Shown here in pieces: positions 31,514-41,852 of a DNA stretch of 64,000 bases; the first letter of the stretch is position 1, and the number at the start of each line of letters is the position of its first letter. Where the stretch lies: assembly GCA_016874235.1 (NCBI GenBank), contig VGUJ01000001.1:1-64000 (forward strand), in the 5' to 3' direction. The position numbers were made by a program, and so were the translations under genes. Under the pieces are notes generated by a model, which was not told where the DNA came from, did not search any database, and was given only the letters and a program-made list of their open reading frames with translations. Source of the stretch: Gammaproteobacteria bacterium. GTDB taxonomy: Bacteria; Pseudomonadota; Gammaproteobacteria; Steroidobacterales; Steroidobacteraceae.

Positions 31514-32567
31514 CGATCACGCTGCGCGTCGGATAGGCGAAGACGATACCCTCGGCAACGAATGCCGCGTGGATCGCGCGATTGACCGCATCGTTTATCG
31601 TGATGAAGCGGAGCCGGGCTTGATCCCAATCCGGTACGAAATACACCACCTCGAAGTTCAGCGACGATTCGCCAAATCCGCGCATCGCGCAGTATTCGAA
31701 CCGCGTTCCCTGAACGGACTCCACTGCGCGTCGAACGACCTCTGACACCATCGACAGCTTTTCGGGCGACGTCTCATAGGCGATTCCGAGCTGGAAGAGC
31801 GCTCGACGCTCGGGCATGCGCCCCAGGTTGCGTAACCGATTTCTGAGCAAATCAGCATTCGCGATGATGATTTGTTCTCCGGTAACACTACGCAGTCGTG
31901 TACTTCTGACGCCGATGAATTCAACGACGCCTTCGATGTCATCGAGTCGAAGTAGATCGCCCACTCGGAACGGCTTATCAAGGGTGATGGAGAGTGAGGC
32001 AAGGAGATCGCCGAGGACAGTTTGAACGGCGAGCGCGATGGCGATACCGCCGATACCAAGACCCGCAACCAGCGCGGTGATGTTGACGCCGAGATTATCG
32101 AGCGCCAGTAATGCGGCGAGAGCGAAAATCGCCGCACGCGCCACGAAGAGTAAGACACTCATCGAGCCCGACTGTTTCAGCTCGCCCGCGGCGATCATTC
32201 GATCTTGTCGTTGTTTCAACGCGAACTCGACGGCAGCGATGCCCCAAAGGGCCGCCTGAATCCAGAACGTCAGGACAATGAGCGCTGTCGAGACGTCTTC
32301 GACGCGTTCGGGTAAGTCGAGAAATCGCTCGGCGACATAAAACGCCACCACCACCAGAAAAAGTCGGCGGGTGCGGGTGATGAGTAGCAGAACGAGCGTG
32401 ATCCAACTTGGTGCCTCACGCCCCACGAGCTTCCGAGATCTCGCGACAACAAAGAGTCGAATAGCAGGCAGAACAAAGAAACACACGAGAAAAGCGACCG
32501 CGGCGAGCAGCCAGTCGCTAAGAGGATTTCCGAAGTACGCGAGGTCGAGTACGCCCATCGCCGCCAT
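31503..32567 (-). CDS. MscS-family mechanosensitive ion channel
   Basis: A small-conductance-type channel that opens on membrane tension. The 354 residues have four to five helices in the first half, the pore-lining helix with the AGLGIGGIAIALAVQTVLGD signature at about 165-184, and a soluble beta domain with LLRLDDIEGVVEFIGVRSTR. It starts 11 bases after the ntrC stop and may be transcribed with it. Confidence 0.92.
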   Translation of the reverse strand: MAAMGVLDLAYFGNPLSDWLLAAVAFLVCFFVLPAIRLFVVARSRKLVGREAPSWITLVLLLITRTRRLFLVVVAFYVAERFLDLPERVEDVSTALIVLTFWIQAALWGIAAVEFALKQRQDRMIAAGELKQSGSMSVLLFVARAAIFALAALLALDNLGVNITALVAGLGIGGIAIALAVQTVLGDLLASLSITLDKPFRVGDLLRLDDIEGVVEFIGVRSTRLRSVTGEQIIIANADLLRNRLRNLGRMPERRALFQLGIAYETSPEKLSMVSEVVRRAVESVQGTRFEYCAMRGFGESSLNFEVVYFVPDWDQARLRFITINDAVNRAIHAAFVAEGIVFAYPTRSVIVRQ

Positions 32568-32578
32568 TATGGCTCAAC

Positions 32579-34012
32579 TCAAGCTGCGGCTTCGTCTCCG
32601 GTCTCGAGGTCACCCTCTTCCATACCGAGTTCTTTAAGCTTACGAGTCAGCGTGTTACGACCCCAACCCAAAAGCCTGGCAGCTTCTTGTCGATGTCCGC
32701 CCGTATGGCCGAGGGCGACGCGAATGAGGGTCCGTTCAAACTCAGGAAGGGCCGTATCGAGAAGCGGCGGAGCCTCCGAGCGCAATGATTCCATCTCTGC
32801 CCAACGAGAGAGCGCGGCTGCCCAACCGTCGCCGCCGACCCGCGACAGACTCGCCCCCGCAATCTCGGTCGGCAAGTCTTCGAGATGGATGTCGGTTCCC
32901 GGCGCAAGAACGGTCAATCGACGACACAAGTTGACGAGTTCGCGGACATTACCCGGCCATCCATACGCCTCGAGCGCCGACTTGGCCTCTGGCGACAATG
33001 ATTTCGCCTCGACTCCGAGCTCTGTCGCCGCGATACGAAGGTAGTGATCGAGAAGATCGCCTACGTCTTCTCGGCGAGCACGTAGCGGCGGCAACTCCAT
33101 CCGGATGACATTGAGCCGGTGAAAAAGATCTTCTCGAAACAACCCACGAGCCACTCGATCTTCCAAATTTTGATGGGTCGCTGCGATCACTCGAACATCG
33201 ACTCTAATGGGCGTCTGTCCACCGACTCGGTAGTACTCGCCTTCTGCCAGAACGCGCAACAAGCGCGTTTGCAACGGCGTAGGCATGTCGCCGATTTCAT
33301 CGAGAAACAACGTGCCGCCGTCCGCTTGTTCGAAGCGGCCGCGTCGCAGGGTATCGGCCCCGGTGAATGCGCCCTTCTCATGACCAAACAGCTCGGATTC
33401 GAGCAGCTCAGAGGGGATCGCCGACGTATTGAGGGCGATAAATGGCTTGGACGCCCGGGGGCTATGCTCATGCAGAGCTCGCGCGACTAATTCTTTGCCA
33501 GTGCCCGACTCGCCTGTGATCAGTACGGTGACAGCGGAGCGCGACAGTCGGCCGATCGCTCGAAACACTTGCTGCATCGCAGGGGCTTTGCCCAACAACT
33601 CGGGCATCCGGCCATCAGCCTCGACTCCAGAGGCGCTGCGTTGCGTACTTTGAGCAGCCCGCCGGACCAAATCGATGACTTGGTCGATGTCGAAGGGTTT
33701 CGGGAGGTACTCGAATGCACCGCTCTCGTAGGCCGAGACGGCATTATCGAGATCGGCGTGCGCCGTCATGACGATGATTGGAAGTTGTGGGCGGTTGCCG
33801 TGAATCTTGCGAACGAGTTCGAGGCCCGACAGTCCAGGCATCCTGATGTCGGTCAGCAGCACATCGGGCGACTCGGTGCGCAAGGCTTCGAGCGCAGGCT
33901 CAGCTGCCCCGAACGCACGGGTCAATATTCCCCCGCCTTTCAGCGCGCGCTCGAGCACCCAGCGAATCGAAGCGTCATCATCGACGAGCCAAACACGCAA
34001 CGGTCGCGTCAT
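32579..34012 (-). CDS. ntrC: Nitrogen regulation response regulator NtrC
   Basis: NtrC (GlnG) is a sigma-54 activator turned on by NtrB phosphorylation under nitrogen limitation. The 477 residues comprise a receiver domain with Asp55 (LLTDIRMPG), an AAA+ domain with Walker A GESGTGKE at about 168-175 and the sigma-54 contact loop GAFTGA at about 217-222, and a C-terminal Fis-type helix-turn-helix ([17 protein letters not shown]). Its start overlaps the ntrB stop as ATGA. Confidence 0.96.
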   Translation of the reverse strand: MTRPLRVWLVDDDASIRWVLERALKGGGILTRAFGAAEPALEALRTESPDVLLTDIRMPGLSGLELVRKIHGNRPQLPIIVMTAHADLDNAVSAYESGAFEYLPKPFDIDQVIDLVRRAAQSTQRSASGVEADGRMPELLGKAPAMQQVFRAIGRLSRSAVTVLITGESGTGKELVARALHEHSPRASKPFIALNTSAIPSELLESELFGHEKGAFTGADTLRRGRFEQADGGTLFLDEIGDMPTPLQTRLLRVLAEGEYYRVGGQTPIRVDVRVIAATHQNLEDRVARGLFREDLFHRLNVIRMELPPLRARREDVGDLLDHYLRIAATELGVEAKSLSPEAKSALEAYGWPGNVRELVNLCRRLTVLAPGTDIHLEDLPTEIAGASLSRVGGDGWAAALSRWAEMESLRSEAPPLLDTALPEFERTLIRVALGHTGGHRQEAARLLGWGRNTLTRKLKELGMEEGDLETGDEAAA

Positions 34013-35133
34013 GCTCCACTCCCTGCTGCCGGCGAATCACCCGAGACGAGCGGTAAGGTGATGGAGAACACGGTACGGCCGGGCTCGCTCTGGAATTCGA
34101 TGATGCCGCCGTTCCGATTGACGAGCTCTTGAGCAACGGCGAGGCCGAGACCGGTGCCATTCGGTCGTGCCGTCACGAGCGGGTAAAACAATGTCCCACG
34201 AATTTCTTCGGGCACACCCGGACCGTTGTCGATGATGTCGATACGCACAGCGAGACGATGACGCACGATGCCGATGTGCGTCTGTGTCAAAGCTCGCGTT
34301 CTCAAAATGATATGGCCCGATTCACCTACCGCCTGCATGGCATTTCGCGATAGGTTGAGCAGCGCCTGCACAAGCTGGTTACGATCAAAACGGCCTTCAG
34401 GTACGCTGGGGTCGTAGTCCCGCTCGACGATCACGCCGGTAGGCGCCTCCGCGACCAGCAGTCGATGGACGTGCTCGCAGATTTCGTGGATGTTGAGCAC
34501 CGCTTTTTGCGGGGGTCGAGCCGGACTCAACATGGTATCGACCAACGATGTCAGCCGATCGGCTTCGTTGATGATCACCGAGGTGTATTCGCGCAGCTCC
34601 GGCGCCGGAAGCTGGCGAGCCAGTAACTGCGCGGCACCTCGCACACCCCCGAGCGGATTTTTGATTTCGTGGGCGAGTTGGCGGGTCATCATTCGACTGC
34701 TTTCGAGACGAGCTCGCAGCGCGTTATCACGATTCAGGCGATTTCGAGGCTCTGCATCGGCGAGCTCGAGCACCACCCTTCTCGCGCCGGACGGGCTATC
34801 GATCGGAGTAGCCGTCATATCCACCACCCTGAAATCTTTGGGTGTCCCCGCCAGTCTCAAGGTGAGGTCGCACTCGGTAACGACCTCTCCGGTATCCCGC
34901 GCGCGTAACAGCGCGAGCTGCAAATTGCCGCTGTCGGCAAACAGATCACAAAAAGCTCGTCCGCGCGCTTGATTGAGCCCGAGAGCCATCAAGCCCTGAG
35001 CCGCCACATTCGCATGCAGTACGACCAATGCGGGATCAAGGAGCACGACGCCCGTGGATAGGGCGTCAAGCAAATCCGCAGGGTCGTGATGCGCAGCAAA
35101 ACTCTCGAAGAGTCGCTCAACCGCCATGGTCAT
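34009..35133 (-). CDS. ntrB: Nitrogen regulation sensor histidine kinase NtrB
   Basis: NtrB (GlnL) phosphorylates or dephosphorylates NtrC under PII control. The 374 residues include a PAS domain (about 20-125), the H-box with His155 (RQLAHEIKNPLGG), and the ATPase domain with DNGPGVPEE and GTGLGLAVAQEL. It is soluble, without membrane helices. It follows glnA by 40 bases. Confidence 0.95.
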   Translation of the reverse strand: MTMAVERLFESFAAHHDPADLLDALSTGVVLLDPALVVLHANVAAQGLMALGLNQARGRAFCDLFADSGNLQLALLRARDTGEVVTECDLTLRLAGTPKDFRVVDMTATPIDSPSGARRVVLELADAEPRNRLNRDNALRARLESSRMMTRQLAHEIKNPLGGVRGAAQLLARQLPAPELREYTSVIINEADRLTSLVDTMLSPARPPQKAVLNIHEICEHVHRLLVAEAPTGVIVERDYDPSVPEGRFDRNQLVQALLNLSRNAMQAVGESGHIILRTRALTQTHIGIVRHRLAVRIDIIDNGPGVPEEIRGTLFYPLVTARPNGTGLGLAVAQELVNRNGGIIEFQSEPGRTVFSITLPLVSGDSPAAGSGA

Positions 35134-35173
35134 TGCCGCGCATCACGCCGCCTAGTTGTCGGATGCTGTGGGA

Positions 35174-36586
35174 TCAGCAGCTGTAGTACAGGTCGAGCTC
35201 GACCGGGTGAGTGCTCATTCGATAACGCGTGACTTCCTGCATCTTGAGATTGATGTAGGCGTCAATCACGTCATTGGTGAACACACCCCCTCGGGTGAGG
35301 AACTCGCGATCTTTGTCGAGGCTTTCGAGTGCCATGTCGAGCGAGTGACACACCGTCGGAATGTGCTTCGCCTCCTCGGGCTCGAGATCGTACAGATCTT
35401 TGTCGGCCGGATCGCCCGGATGGATCTTGTTCTGGATGCCATCGAGGCCCGCCATCATCATCGCAGCGAACGCGAAGTATGGATTAGCCGAAGAATCTGG
35501 GAAACGCACTTCGATTCGACGTGCTTTCGGATTCGAGACAAACGGAATGCGAATCGACGCCGAGCGGTTGCGCGCGGAGTACGCAAGCATCACGGGCGCT
35601 TCGAATCCCGGAACGAGACGCTTATAGCTGTTCGTACCAGCGTTCGTGAATGCGTTGAGCGCCTTGGCGTGCTTGATGATGCCGCCGATGTAGTACAGCG
35701 CGATGTCGGAGAGACCACCGTACTTGTCTCCGGCGAACAGCGCCTTGCCATCTTTCTGCAGGGACTGATGGACGTGCATGCCCGAACCATTATCACCAAC
35801 GAGCGGCTTCGGCATGAACGTCGCCGTCTTGCCGTATGCGTGTGCGACGTTATGGACGGCGTACTTCAAGATCTGAACTTCGTCGGCCTTTTTCACGAGA
35901 CCGCCAGCGCCGATACCGATTTCGCACTGGCCGCCGGTCGCGACTTCGTGGTGGTGCACTTCGACGACGAGTCCGAGCTCTTCGCAGGCGCCGCACATCG
36001 CGTTGCGGATATCTTGATAGGCATCGACGGGCGGAACCGGGAAGTAGCCGCCCTTCACGCCGGGGCGGTGGCCCTTGTTGCCGCCCTCAAACTGGGTGTT
36101 GCTGTTCCAAGCACCCTGAACGGAGTCGATGTCGTACGAACAGCCGTGCATCTCGTTCTTCCAACGCGCGCTGTCGAAGATGAAGAATTCGTTCTCCGGA
36201 CCAAACATCGCGCCATCGGCGATGCCCGTGCTCTTGAGATAGGCCTCGGCGCGCTTGCCGATGGAACGCGGATCGCGCTCGTAGCCCTGCATCGTTGCGG
36301 GCTCGATGACGTCACACCGGATGTTCACCGTCGCTTCTTCGAAGAAGGGGTCGAGAATCGCGGTCGCGGCCTCGGGCATGAGGATCATGTCGGACTCGTT
36401 GATGCCCTTCCAACCGGCGATCGAAGAGCCGTCGAACATCTTGCCGTCGCGGAACAGGCCTTCGTCGACGAGCTTGGCGGGGATCGTGACGTGTTGCTCC
36501 TTGCCTCGCGTGTCGGTGAAGCGGAGATCTGCCCACTTCACTTCTCGGTCCTTGATCATCTTGATGACGTCACTCGCGCTGCTCAT
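35174..36586 (-). CDS. glnA: Glutamine synthetase type I
   Basis: GlnA makes glutamine from glutamate and ammonia. From the ATG at 36586 it has 470 residues, matching the family; the open frame extends 13 codons further up without similarity. Motifs include [10 protein letters not shown], the [10 protein letters not shown] region and [11 protein letters not shown]. Tyr399 in [14 protein letters not shown] is the adenylylation site. It heads a glnA-ntrB-ntrC operon with an upstream sigma-54 promoter and NtrC site. Confidence 0.97.
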   Translation of the reverse strand: MSSASDVIKMIKDREVKWADLRFTDTRGKEQHVTIPAKLVDEGLFRDGKMFDGSSIAGWKGINESDMILMPEAATAILDPFFEEATVNIRCDVIEPATMQGYERDPRSIGKRAEAYLKSTGIADGAMFGPENEFFIFDSARWKNEMHGCSYDIDSVQGAWNSNTQFEGGNKGHRPGVKGGYFPVPPVDAYQDIRNAMCGACEELGLVVEVHHHEVATGGQCEIGIGAGGLVKKADEVQILKYAVHNVAHAYGKTATFMPKPLVGDNGSGMHVHQSLQKDGKALFAGDKYGGLSDIALYYIGGIIKHAKALNAFTNAGTNSYKRLVPGFEAPVMLAYSARNRSASIRIPFVSNPKARRIEVRFPDSSANPYFAFAAMMMAGLDGIQNKIHPGDPADKDLYDLEPEEAKHIPTVCHSLDMALESLDKDREFLTRGGVFTNDVIDAYINLKMQEVTRYRMSTHPVELDLYYSC

Positions 36587-36620
36587 GTTCGCTCCATAGG
36601 GTTGAGACGCCCAAGTATGA

Positions 36621-36637
36621 TGCATTTAGCGTGCCGA
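36621..36637 (-). promoter_or_regulatory. Sigma-54 promoter of glnA
   Basis: Minus strand TCGGCACGCTAAATGCA matches the TGGCAC-N5-TTGCA consensus with the invariant GG and GC ten bases apart. The transcription start would be near 36611, about 24 bases before the glnA ATG at 36586. Confidence 0.85.
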
Positions 36638-36667
36638 GGCCCTGTATTTTCGAAGAATCAAGAATTT

Positions 36668-36690
36668 AAGACCCATTTAGACGGGGTCTT
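36668..36690. repeat. Inverted repeat between MFS gene and glnA
   Basis: AAGACCC (36668-36674) and GGGTCTT (36684-36690) form a 7-base stem with a 9-base loop. On the minus strand it follows the MFS stop and is succeeded by an A/T-rich stretch but no clean T run, so it may be a weak terminator lying between the NtrC site and the glnA promoter. Confidence 0.45.
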
Positions 36691-36700
36691 CTAGAAGAAA

Positions 36701-36717
36701 TGCACCACGATGGTGCA
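36701..36717. promoter_or_regulatory. NtrC-binding enhancer site upstream of glnA
   Basis: TGCACCACGATGGTGCA is a perfect dyad matching the NtrC consensus TGCACCA-N3-TGGTGCA. Its centre is about 98 bases upstream of the predicted glnA start, an ordinary enhancer distance. A second half-site, GTGGTGCG at 36728-36735, lies just beyond it and could help cooperative binding. Confidence 0.88.
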
Positions 36718-36735
36718 ATTTAGGCCCGTGGTGCG

Positions 36736-38055
36736 TTATCCGGGGGCGCCGACTCGAACCCGAGTGTTGATCCAGGTGTAGACCGCCAGGGCGCACAACA
36801 GCCCGCTGGTACAGCCCATCACGACATAAGGGGCAGAGGGGCGCCACGCATCGAACAGGGTGCCCCCGACGATCGCCGCCAGAAAAATCCCGATCGACCC
36901 GCATAGGGTGAATACGCCGATCACGGCGCCGCGCCCCCTCTCGGGCGCGACCTGCCCGATAAGTGCTTGCGAGGCCAAGATTCCGCTCATCTCACCGACG
37001 CCGAGAAACACGGCGGCCACATACATCGCTGGCTGAAACGGATTGTCCTGCAAGCCGAACCACACGTAACTCCCGCAAGCGAGGGCTGACGCGACCGCCA
37101 TAAAGAGCACGCGGTCGACGCGATCGATGAATGTGATGACCGTGATGGCCCAGAGCGTCGCTGTAATCTGGATGACGACAAAAATCCCGCTGCTCGCGGA
37201 CAGCGCTTCGGCGGGCGTCATGCCTTGCTGCTTTCCTGCCTGCACCATCCACAAGAAAAAGAATGCGCTGATGATGGACAGTGAGGCGCGCGATACCGCA
37301 GCAGAGGCGTACGCCAAGCGGACGCGTAGGTCGCGTGCTGCGGCGATGCCGATACGCAGCGTCGCCAAGACCGGTTCTTGCTCGGTGATTTGTCCGGGGG
37401 ATTGACGGGCGAGGCCGCGCAGCACCAGCACGAAGGGAATGACGCAGATCGCCGAGACGGTCCAGTACGCGGCACGCCCCGCTTCGATCGCATCCATCCC
37501 CTGACCGAGATAGAACTTAGGCAGTTGGGCCGCGAGACCGACTAGCGTGGCGACGCCCAGACCATTCAAGAAAAAGCAGATTCCGACGAGTTTTCCGCGG
37601 GAAGTTTCGCGCGGGTAATCCGCGATCACGGCGGCGAGCATGGCGGAAATCAGACAGGACCCGCAGGCCGTGATGAAGACCATCGCGTAGAGGGTCCAAT
37701 TGAACTGCGCCAGCGGGAAGAGCAGATACCCCACACCGAGAATGGCAAACCCCATGCCGTAGATCACGCGCCGACCCAGACGATCCGATGCAGCGCCGAT
37801 CACGCCCGACAGCAGCAGAGCAGGGATCTCGCTGATGACATCCATGACGCCGCTGACGCGGCCCTGAATATCGTCGGGAATGCCAAGCATCGAGTTGAAG
37901 AGATAGGGTCGGAGATTCCCTACGAGCGTGAGTAATCCGATGGAGAAAAACGCGACGCCCAGAAGCGCGTAGAAGTTTGAACGCTGGACCCCAGGGGCGA
38001 GTTCCCAGATCCCGACCTTCACTGCGCCGTCGTCGCGAGCGCGTTCCGTCGACAT
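36736..38055 (-). CDS. Major facilitator superfamily transporter
   Basis: A 12-helix MFS carrier of unknown substrate. From the ATG at 38055, preceded by GGCAGGGG, it has 439 residues. The MFS motif ASDRLGRRVIYGMGF lies after the second helix. The C-terminal half contains GEMSGILASQALIGQVAPERGRG. It is divergent from glyQ and its stop is close to the glnA enhancer. Confidence 0.88.
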   Translation of the reverse strand: MSTERARDDGAVKVGIWELAPGVQRSNFYALLGVAFFSIGLLTLVGNLRPYLFNSMLGIPDDIQGRVSGVMDVISEIPALLLSGVIGAASDRLGRRVIYGMGFAILGVGYLLFPLAQFNWTLYAMVFITACGSCLISAMLAAVIADYPRETSRGKLVGICFFLNGLGVATLVGLAAQLPKFYLGQGMDAIEAGRAAYWTVSAICVIPFVLVLRGLARQSPGQITEQEPVLATLRIGIAAARDLRVRLAYASAAVSRASLSIISAFFFLWMVQAGKQQGMTPAEALSASSGIFVVIQITATLWAITVITFIDRVDRVLFMAVASALACGSYVWFGLQDNPFQPAMYVAAVFLGVGEMSGILASQALIGQVAPERGRGAVIGVFTLCGSIGIFLAAIVGGTLFDAWRPSAPYVVMGCTSGLLCALAVYTWINTRVRVGAPG

Positions 38056-38114
38056 ACCCCTGCCCCCTCGTTGTTGTCGGTCGATGCTAGAGGATCGAGC
38101 GGGGTAGCGCACCC

Positions 38115-38122
38115 GTTATACT
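38115..38122. promoter_or_regulatory. Overlapping divergent -10 hexamers between the MFS gene and glyQ
   Basis: Plus strand TATACT is at 38117-38122 in the direction of glyQ; minus strand TATAAC is at 38120-38115 in the direction of the MFS gene. The two hexamers share four bases. No clear -35 elements are seen. Confidence 0.4.
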
Positions 38123-38167
38123 AACTACCCTTTGATCGACTGCGGCGATGGCCGCTCGCCAGGAGCC

Positions 38168-39058
38168 ATGGCTCGCACGTTTCAGGAACTGGTTTTCGCG
38201 CTTCAGAAGTACTGGTCGGACCAGGGCTGCGTCATCTTGCAGCCGTACGACATGGAAATGGGCGCAGGAACCTTCCACACTGCAACGTTTCTGCGATCGA
38301 TCGGCCCTGAACCGTGGAGTGCGGCGTATGTGCAGCCTTCACGTCGCCCGACGGACGGACGATATGGCGACAACCCCTTTCGTCTGCAGCGGTACTACCA
38401 GTTCCAGGTCGTCATGAAGCCCTCGCCGCTCGATATTCTCGATCGTTACGTCGGCTCACTGAAGATGCTCGGCTTCGACCCGTTGACTCACGACATCCGT
38501 TTTGTCGAGGACAACTGGGAATCGCCGACCCTCGGCGCCTGGGGGCTCGGCTGGGAAGTGTGGCTCAATGGCATGGAGGTCACGCAGTTCACCTACTTCC
38601 AGCAAGTGGGCGGCCTCGACTGCCGACCCGTCACTGGCGAAATTACCTATGGCCTCGAGCGCCTCGCGATGTATCTGCAGGGCGTCGATAGCGTCTACGA
38701 CATCGTCTGGACCGACGGCCCGATGGGTCGCGTCACCTATCGAGACGTGTATCACCAGAACGAAGTCGAGCAATCCAACTACAACTTCGAACATGCCGAT
38801 ACGACCGTACTCTTTCGTCACTTCGACGAGTACGAAGCCGCGTGTGTTCGCTTGCTCGAGGCCAAACTCGCTTTGCCGGCCTACGAGCAGGTGCTCAAAG
38901 CCTCTCACACATTCAATCTGCTCGATGCGCGTCGAGCGATCTCCGTGACTGAGCGCCAAAGATTTATCCTTCGTGTGCGTACACTCGCTCGCGGCGTCGC
39001 TCAGGCTTATTACGATAGCCGCGAAGCACTGGGATTTCCGATGGTGCGTTCTGCATGA
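38168..39058 (+). CDS. glyQ: Glycyl-tRNA synthetase alpha subunit
   Basis: Catalytic subunit of the tetrameric bacterial glycyl-tRNA synthetase. I chose the ATG at 38168 (296 residues, MARTFQELV), preceded by AGGAG; a longer frame starting at 38132 is not conserved. Motifs include [33 protein letters not shown] and [12 protein letters not shown]. Its end overlaps glyS as ATGA. Confidence 0.97.
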   Translation: MARTFQELVFALQKYWSDQGCVILQPYDMEMGAGTFHTATFLRSIGPEPWSAAYVQPSRRPTDGRYGDNPFRLQRYYQFQVVMKPSPLDILDRYVGSLKMLGFDPLTHDIRFVEDNWESPTLGAWGLGWEVWLNGMEVTQFTYFQQVGGLDCRPVTGEITYGLERLAMYLQGVDSVYDIVWTDGPMGRVTYRDVYHQNEVEQSNYNFEHADTTVLFRHFDEYEAACVRLLEAKLALPAYEQVLKASHTFNLLDARRAISVTERQRFILRVRTLARGVAQAYYDSREALGFPMVRSA

Positions 39059-41124
39059 GCGCTCGTGATTTTCTTTTTGAGCTCGGCACCGAAGAGCTTC
39101 CGCCTCGTGCGCTGCCGGAACTCGAGCGTGCCCTGACGGACGGCATCCGCATAGGTCTCGCGAATGCGGGCGTGGTTCATGGCGATGTGGTCTCGTATGC
39201 AGCACCACGGCGTCTTGCGGTCCTCGTTCAGGCTCTCGCCGAAACGCAGGCTGAGCAGCAAATCAAGCGGCGCGGCCCGCCCATCTCCGCGGCGTTTGAT
39301 CAATCTGGCGTCGCAACACGCGCTGCAACGGCCTTCGCCGAGAGCTGTGGGGTGACTCTCGAGCGTCTCGGGCGCGTCACCGAAGGCAAAGGTGAGTTCC
39401 TTTTCTTTGAAGGCAGCAAGCCCGGTGCAGCGACGGCAGCGCTTTTGCCCGGGATCGTTCAAGCCAGCCTCGATGCTATGCCGATCCCAAAGCGTATGCG
39501 CTGGGGAACCAGCGACGCGGAGTTCGTGCGGCCAGTTCATTGGGTCGTGATGCGGTTTGGTCACGAGACCCTGCCCGTGCGTATCCTCGACACCCAAGCC
39601 GGTGCGACGACGCGGGGCCATCGCTTCCATGCGCCGCAAGAGCTCGCCATCGCCTCACCCGCAGACTATGCCGATACCCTCCGGTCCAAAGGTTTTGTAC
39701 TGGCGAGTTTCGCTGAGCGCCGCGAACGCATTCGAGAACAGGTTCTTGCTCGCGCAAAGGTTCTCGGTGGAAACGCCGTGCTCGACGAGGCGCTACTCGA
39801 TGAAGTGACGGCACTCGTAGAGTGGCCCGTGGCGATCGAAGGACAATTTGACGAGCGCTTCCTCGCTTTGCCTCGGGAAGTGCTCATCTCGACGCTACAG
39901 GAACATCAGCGCTACTTCGCTGTCGAAAATGCGCGGGGCGAATTGACGAACCAGTTCATCACGGTGAGTAACATCGAGAGCCGCGATCCGGCTCGCGTGC
40001 GAGCGGGCAACGAGCGCGTGGTTCGACCGCGACTTTCTGATGCAGCGTTTTTCCACGAACAAGATCGTCGCCATCCTCTGCACGCGTGGCGCCAAGGTCT
40101 CGATAGCGTGACCTTCCAAGCTAAGTTGGGTTCGATCGGCGATAAAGTCCGGCGGGTTGTCGCGCTGGCTCGGGAGATCTCGCCGTTGGTGGGCGCCGAG
40201 ACCACGCTCGCTGCGCGTGCGGCCGAATTATCGAAGTGTGATTTGCTCTCCGCGATGGTCGGCGAGTTTCCGGAACTGCAGGGCGTGATGGGTGCGTATT
40301 ACGCGGCGGCGGACGGAGAAGATCCTCGTGTCGCGGCGGCAGTCAGAGCGCATTACCTGCCGCGCGGTGCGGGCGATGCGTTGCCTGCCGATCCCGTCAG
40401 CATCGTCGTTGCGCTGGCAGACAAGCTCGACACGCTCGCAGGAATCTTCGGCATCGGGCAGAAACCGAGCGGCACGAAAGATCCTTTCGCGTTGCGTCGA
40501 GCCGCGATCGGCGTATGTCGTATCGTTCTTGAGCGCAAGCTCGACCTCGACCTTGCTGAGCTCATTGGCAAGGCGGTTCTGGCGCAGCCAGTCAAAACTA
40601 AGGACACGGCGGGAGACGTGCTGGCCTATCTGCAAGAACGTCTGCGGTCGTATTACCTTGAGGCAGGATATCCCGCGGAGTCTTTTGAAGCGGTGCTCGC
40701 CACCGGGACGACGCGCGTCCTCGATTTCGATCAGCGCATGCAGGCACTCGCCAAGTTCCGGGAGCGACCCGAGGCAGATAGCCTCGCTGCAGCCAACAAG
40801 CGTATTGCCAACATCTTGCGGAAGTTGGATGCGGGCGAAGTGCCCTCAAAAATCGATGTCTCGATGCTCCGTGCCGATGCGGAGAAGGCCTTGCACAGCG
40901 CCCTTGAGGCCGTCTCCTCAGCCGTCACGGCCAAGATTCGCGCGCATCGCTACGACGAGGCGCTCGCAACGCTCGCTGGCTTGCGTCCATCCATCGATGC
41001 GTTTTTCAATGACGTCATGGTGAACGACCCCGATCCAGCGCTGCGCGCCAACCGACTCGCCTTGGTGGCGCGTGTTCGAAATCTGTTCGCCGGCGTCGCC
41101 GACTTCTCGAGGCTGCCCGGCTGA
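39055..41124 (+). CDS. glyS: Glycyl-tRNA synthetase beta subunit
   Basis: Beta subunit, required for tRNA binding. The 689 residues match the family. It begins with [18 protein letters not shown], has an HD-like region ([21 protein letters not shown]) in the middle and ends in a DALR-type anticodon-binding domain ([21 protein letters not shown]). Confidence 0.97.
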   Translation: MSARDFLFELGTEELPPRALPELERALTDGIRIGLANAGVVHGDVVSYAAPRRLAVLVQALAETQAEQQIKRRGPPISAAFDQSGVATRAATAFAESCGVTLERLGRVTEGKGEFLFFEGSKPGAATAALLPGIVQASLDAMPIPKRMRWGTSDAEFVRPVHWVVMRFGHETLPVRILDTQAGATTRGHRFHAPQELAIASPADYADTLRSKGFVLASFAERRERIREQVLARAKVLGGNAVLDEALLDEVTALVEWPVAIEGQFDERFLALPREVLISTLQEHQRYFAVENARGELTNQFITVSNIESRDPARVRAGNERVVRPRLSDAAFFHEQDRRHPLHAWRQGLDSVTFQAKLGSIGDKVRRVVALAREISPLVGAETTLAARAAELSKCDLLSAMVGEFPELQGVMGAYYAAADGEDPRVAAAVRAHYLPRGAGDALPADPVSIVVALADKLDTLAGIFGIGQKPSGTKDPFALRRAAIGVCRIVLERKLDLDLAELIGKAVLAQPVKTKDTAGDVLAYLQERLRSYYLEAGYPAESFEAVLATGTTRVLDFDQRMQALAKFRERPEADSLAAANKRIANILRKLDAGEVPSKIDVSMLRADAEKALHSALEAVSSAVTAKIRAHRYDEALATLAGLRPSIDAFFNDVMVNDPDPALRANRLALVARVRNLFAGVADFSRLPG

Positions 41125-41132
41125 GGCGCTCC

Positions 41133-41852
41133 GTGCAGACGCTGGGCTCCATCGTCTTCACGACCTTCCTGTTTCTTTGGACGATCGGCTACGCCGCGTT
41201 CTTCGTTCTCATCGGCGGATTCATGTCTCACCGCCGTCGTTTCGCACTGATCGAGTGGTACGCAGAGCGGATCTTCGATGTGCTTCGTATCACGTGCAAA
41301 TTGGACTATCGTGTCGAGGGACTCGAGAACATCCCTGCCGAACCGCATGTGGCCTACTGGAAACACTCCTCAGCGTGGGAGACCTTCGGTCAGTTTCTAG
41401 TCGGACCGCCCAAAGTCATCGTGCTCAAACACGAACTCATGTATATCCCCTTCGTTGGTTTCGGACTTTGGCTCTTGCGATCCATCGACGTCAGGCGCGG
41501 GGCAGGCGCATCGGCGGTCAATCAAGTGGTAAGTCAGGGACGCAGCCGTCTTGCCGAGGGGCTCTCCATTCTGATTTTCCCGGAAGGGACGCGCGTCGCA
41601 GCAGGAGAGACCCGTCGATACGGCGTAAGCGGAGCACTGCTTGCGAGTCGTACGGGGTGCAAAGTCGTGCCGGTGGCACACGACGCGGGTTTTTACTGGC
41701 CGCGCCGAGGGCTCATGAAAAAACCAGGTACCGTGCGTGTCATCGTCGGCCCCCCCATCAACGCTGGCGGTCGCGAGCCGCGCGAGATCAATGACGAAGC
41801 TCAAGCGTGGATCGAGGCGACGATTACACGCATTCGTACGGAGAGATCATGA
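41133..41852 (+). CDS. PlsC-type 1-acyl-glycerol-3-phosphate acyltransferase
   Basis: Likely makes phosphatidic acid at the inner membrane. The 239 residues start at GTG 41133 with an N-terminal hydrophobic helix. Block I reads KHSSAWETF, that is His78-x4-Glu83 in place of the usual His-x4-Asp, a variant found in other proteobacterial homologues. Block III FPEGTR is at 149-154. It begins 8 bases after glyS and overlaps the amidase start. Confidence 0.9.
   Translation: MQTLGSIVFTTFLFLWTIGYAAFFVLIGGFMSHRRRFALIEWYAERIFDVLRITCKLDYRVEGLENIPAEPHVAYWKHSSAWETFGQFLVGPPKVIVLKHELMYIPFVGFGLWLLRSIDVRRGAGASAVNQVVSQGRSRLAEGLSILIFPEGTRVAAGETRRYGVSGALLASRTGCKVVPVAHDAGFYWPRRGLMKKPGTVRVIVGPPINAGGREPREINDEAQAWIEATITRIRTERS

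Noticed and set aside
35156-36694. A 512-codon open frame opposite glnA
   Set aside because: It is the antisense shadow of glnA. High GC with third-position bias leaves the opposite frame open. The glnA frame has a complete family match, promoter and enhancer.
36740-36770. tRNA T-arm-like sequence GGGTTCGAGTC at the MFS 3' end
   Set aside because: No anticodon or D arm can be drawn around it, and the bases are the last codons of the MFS gene.
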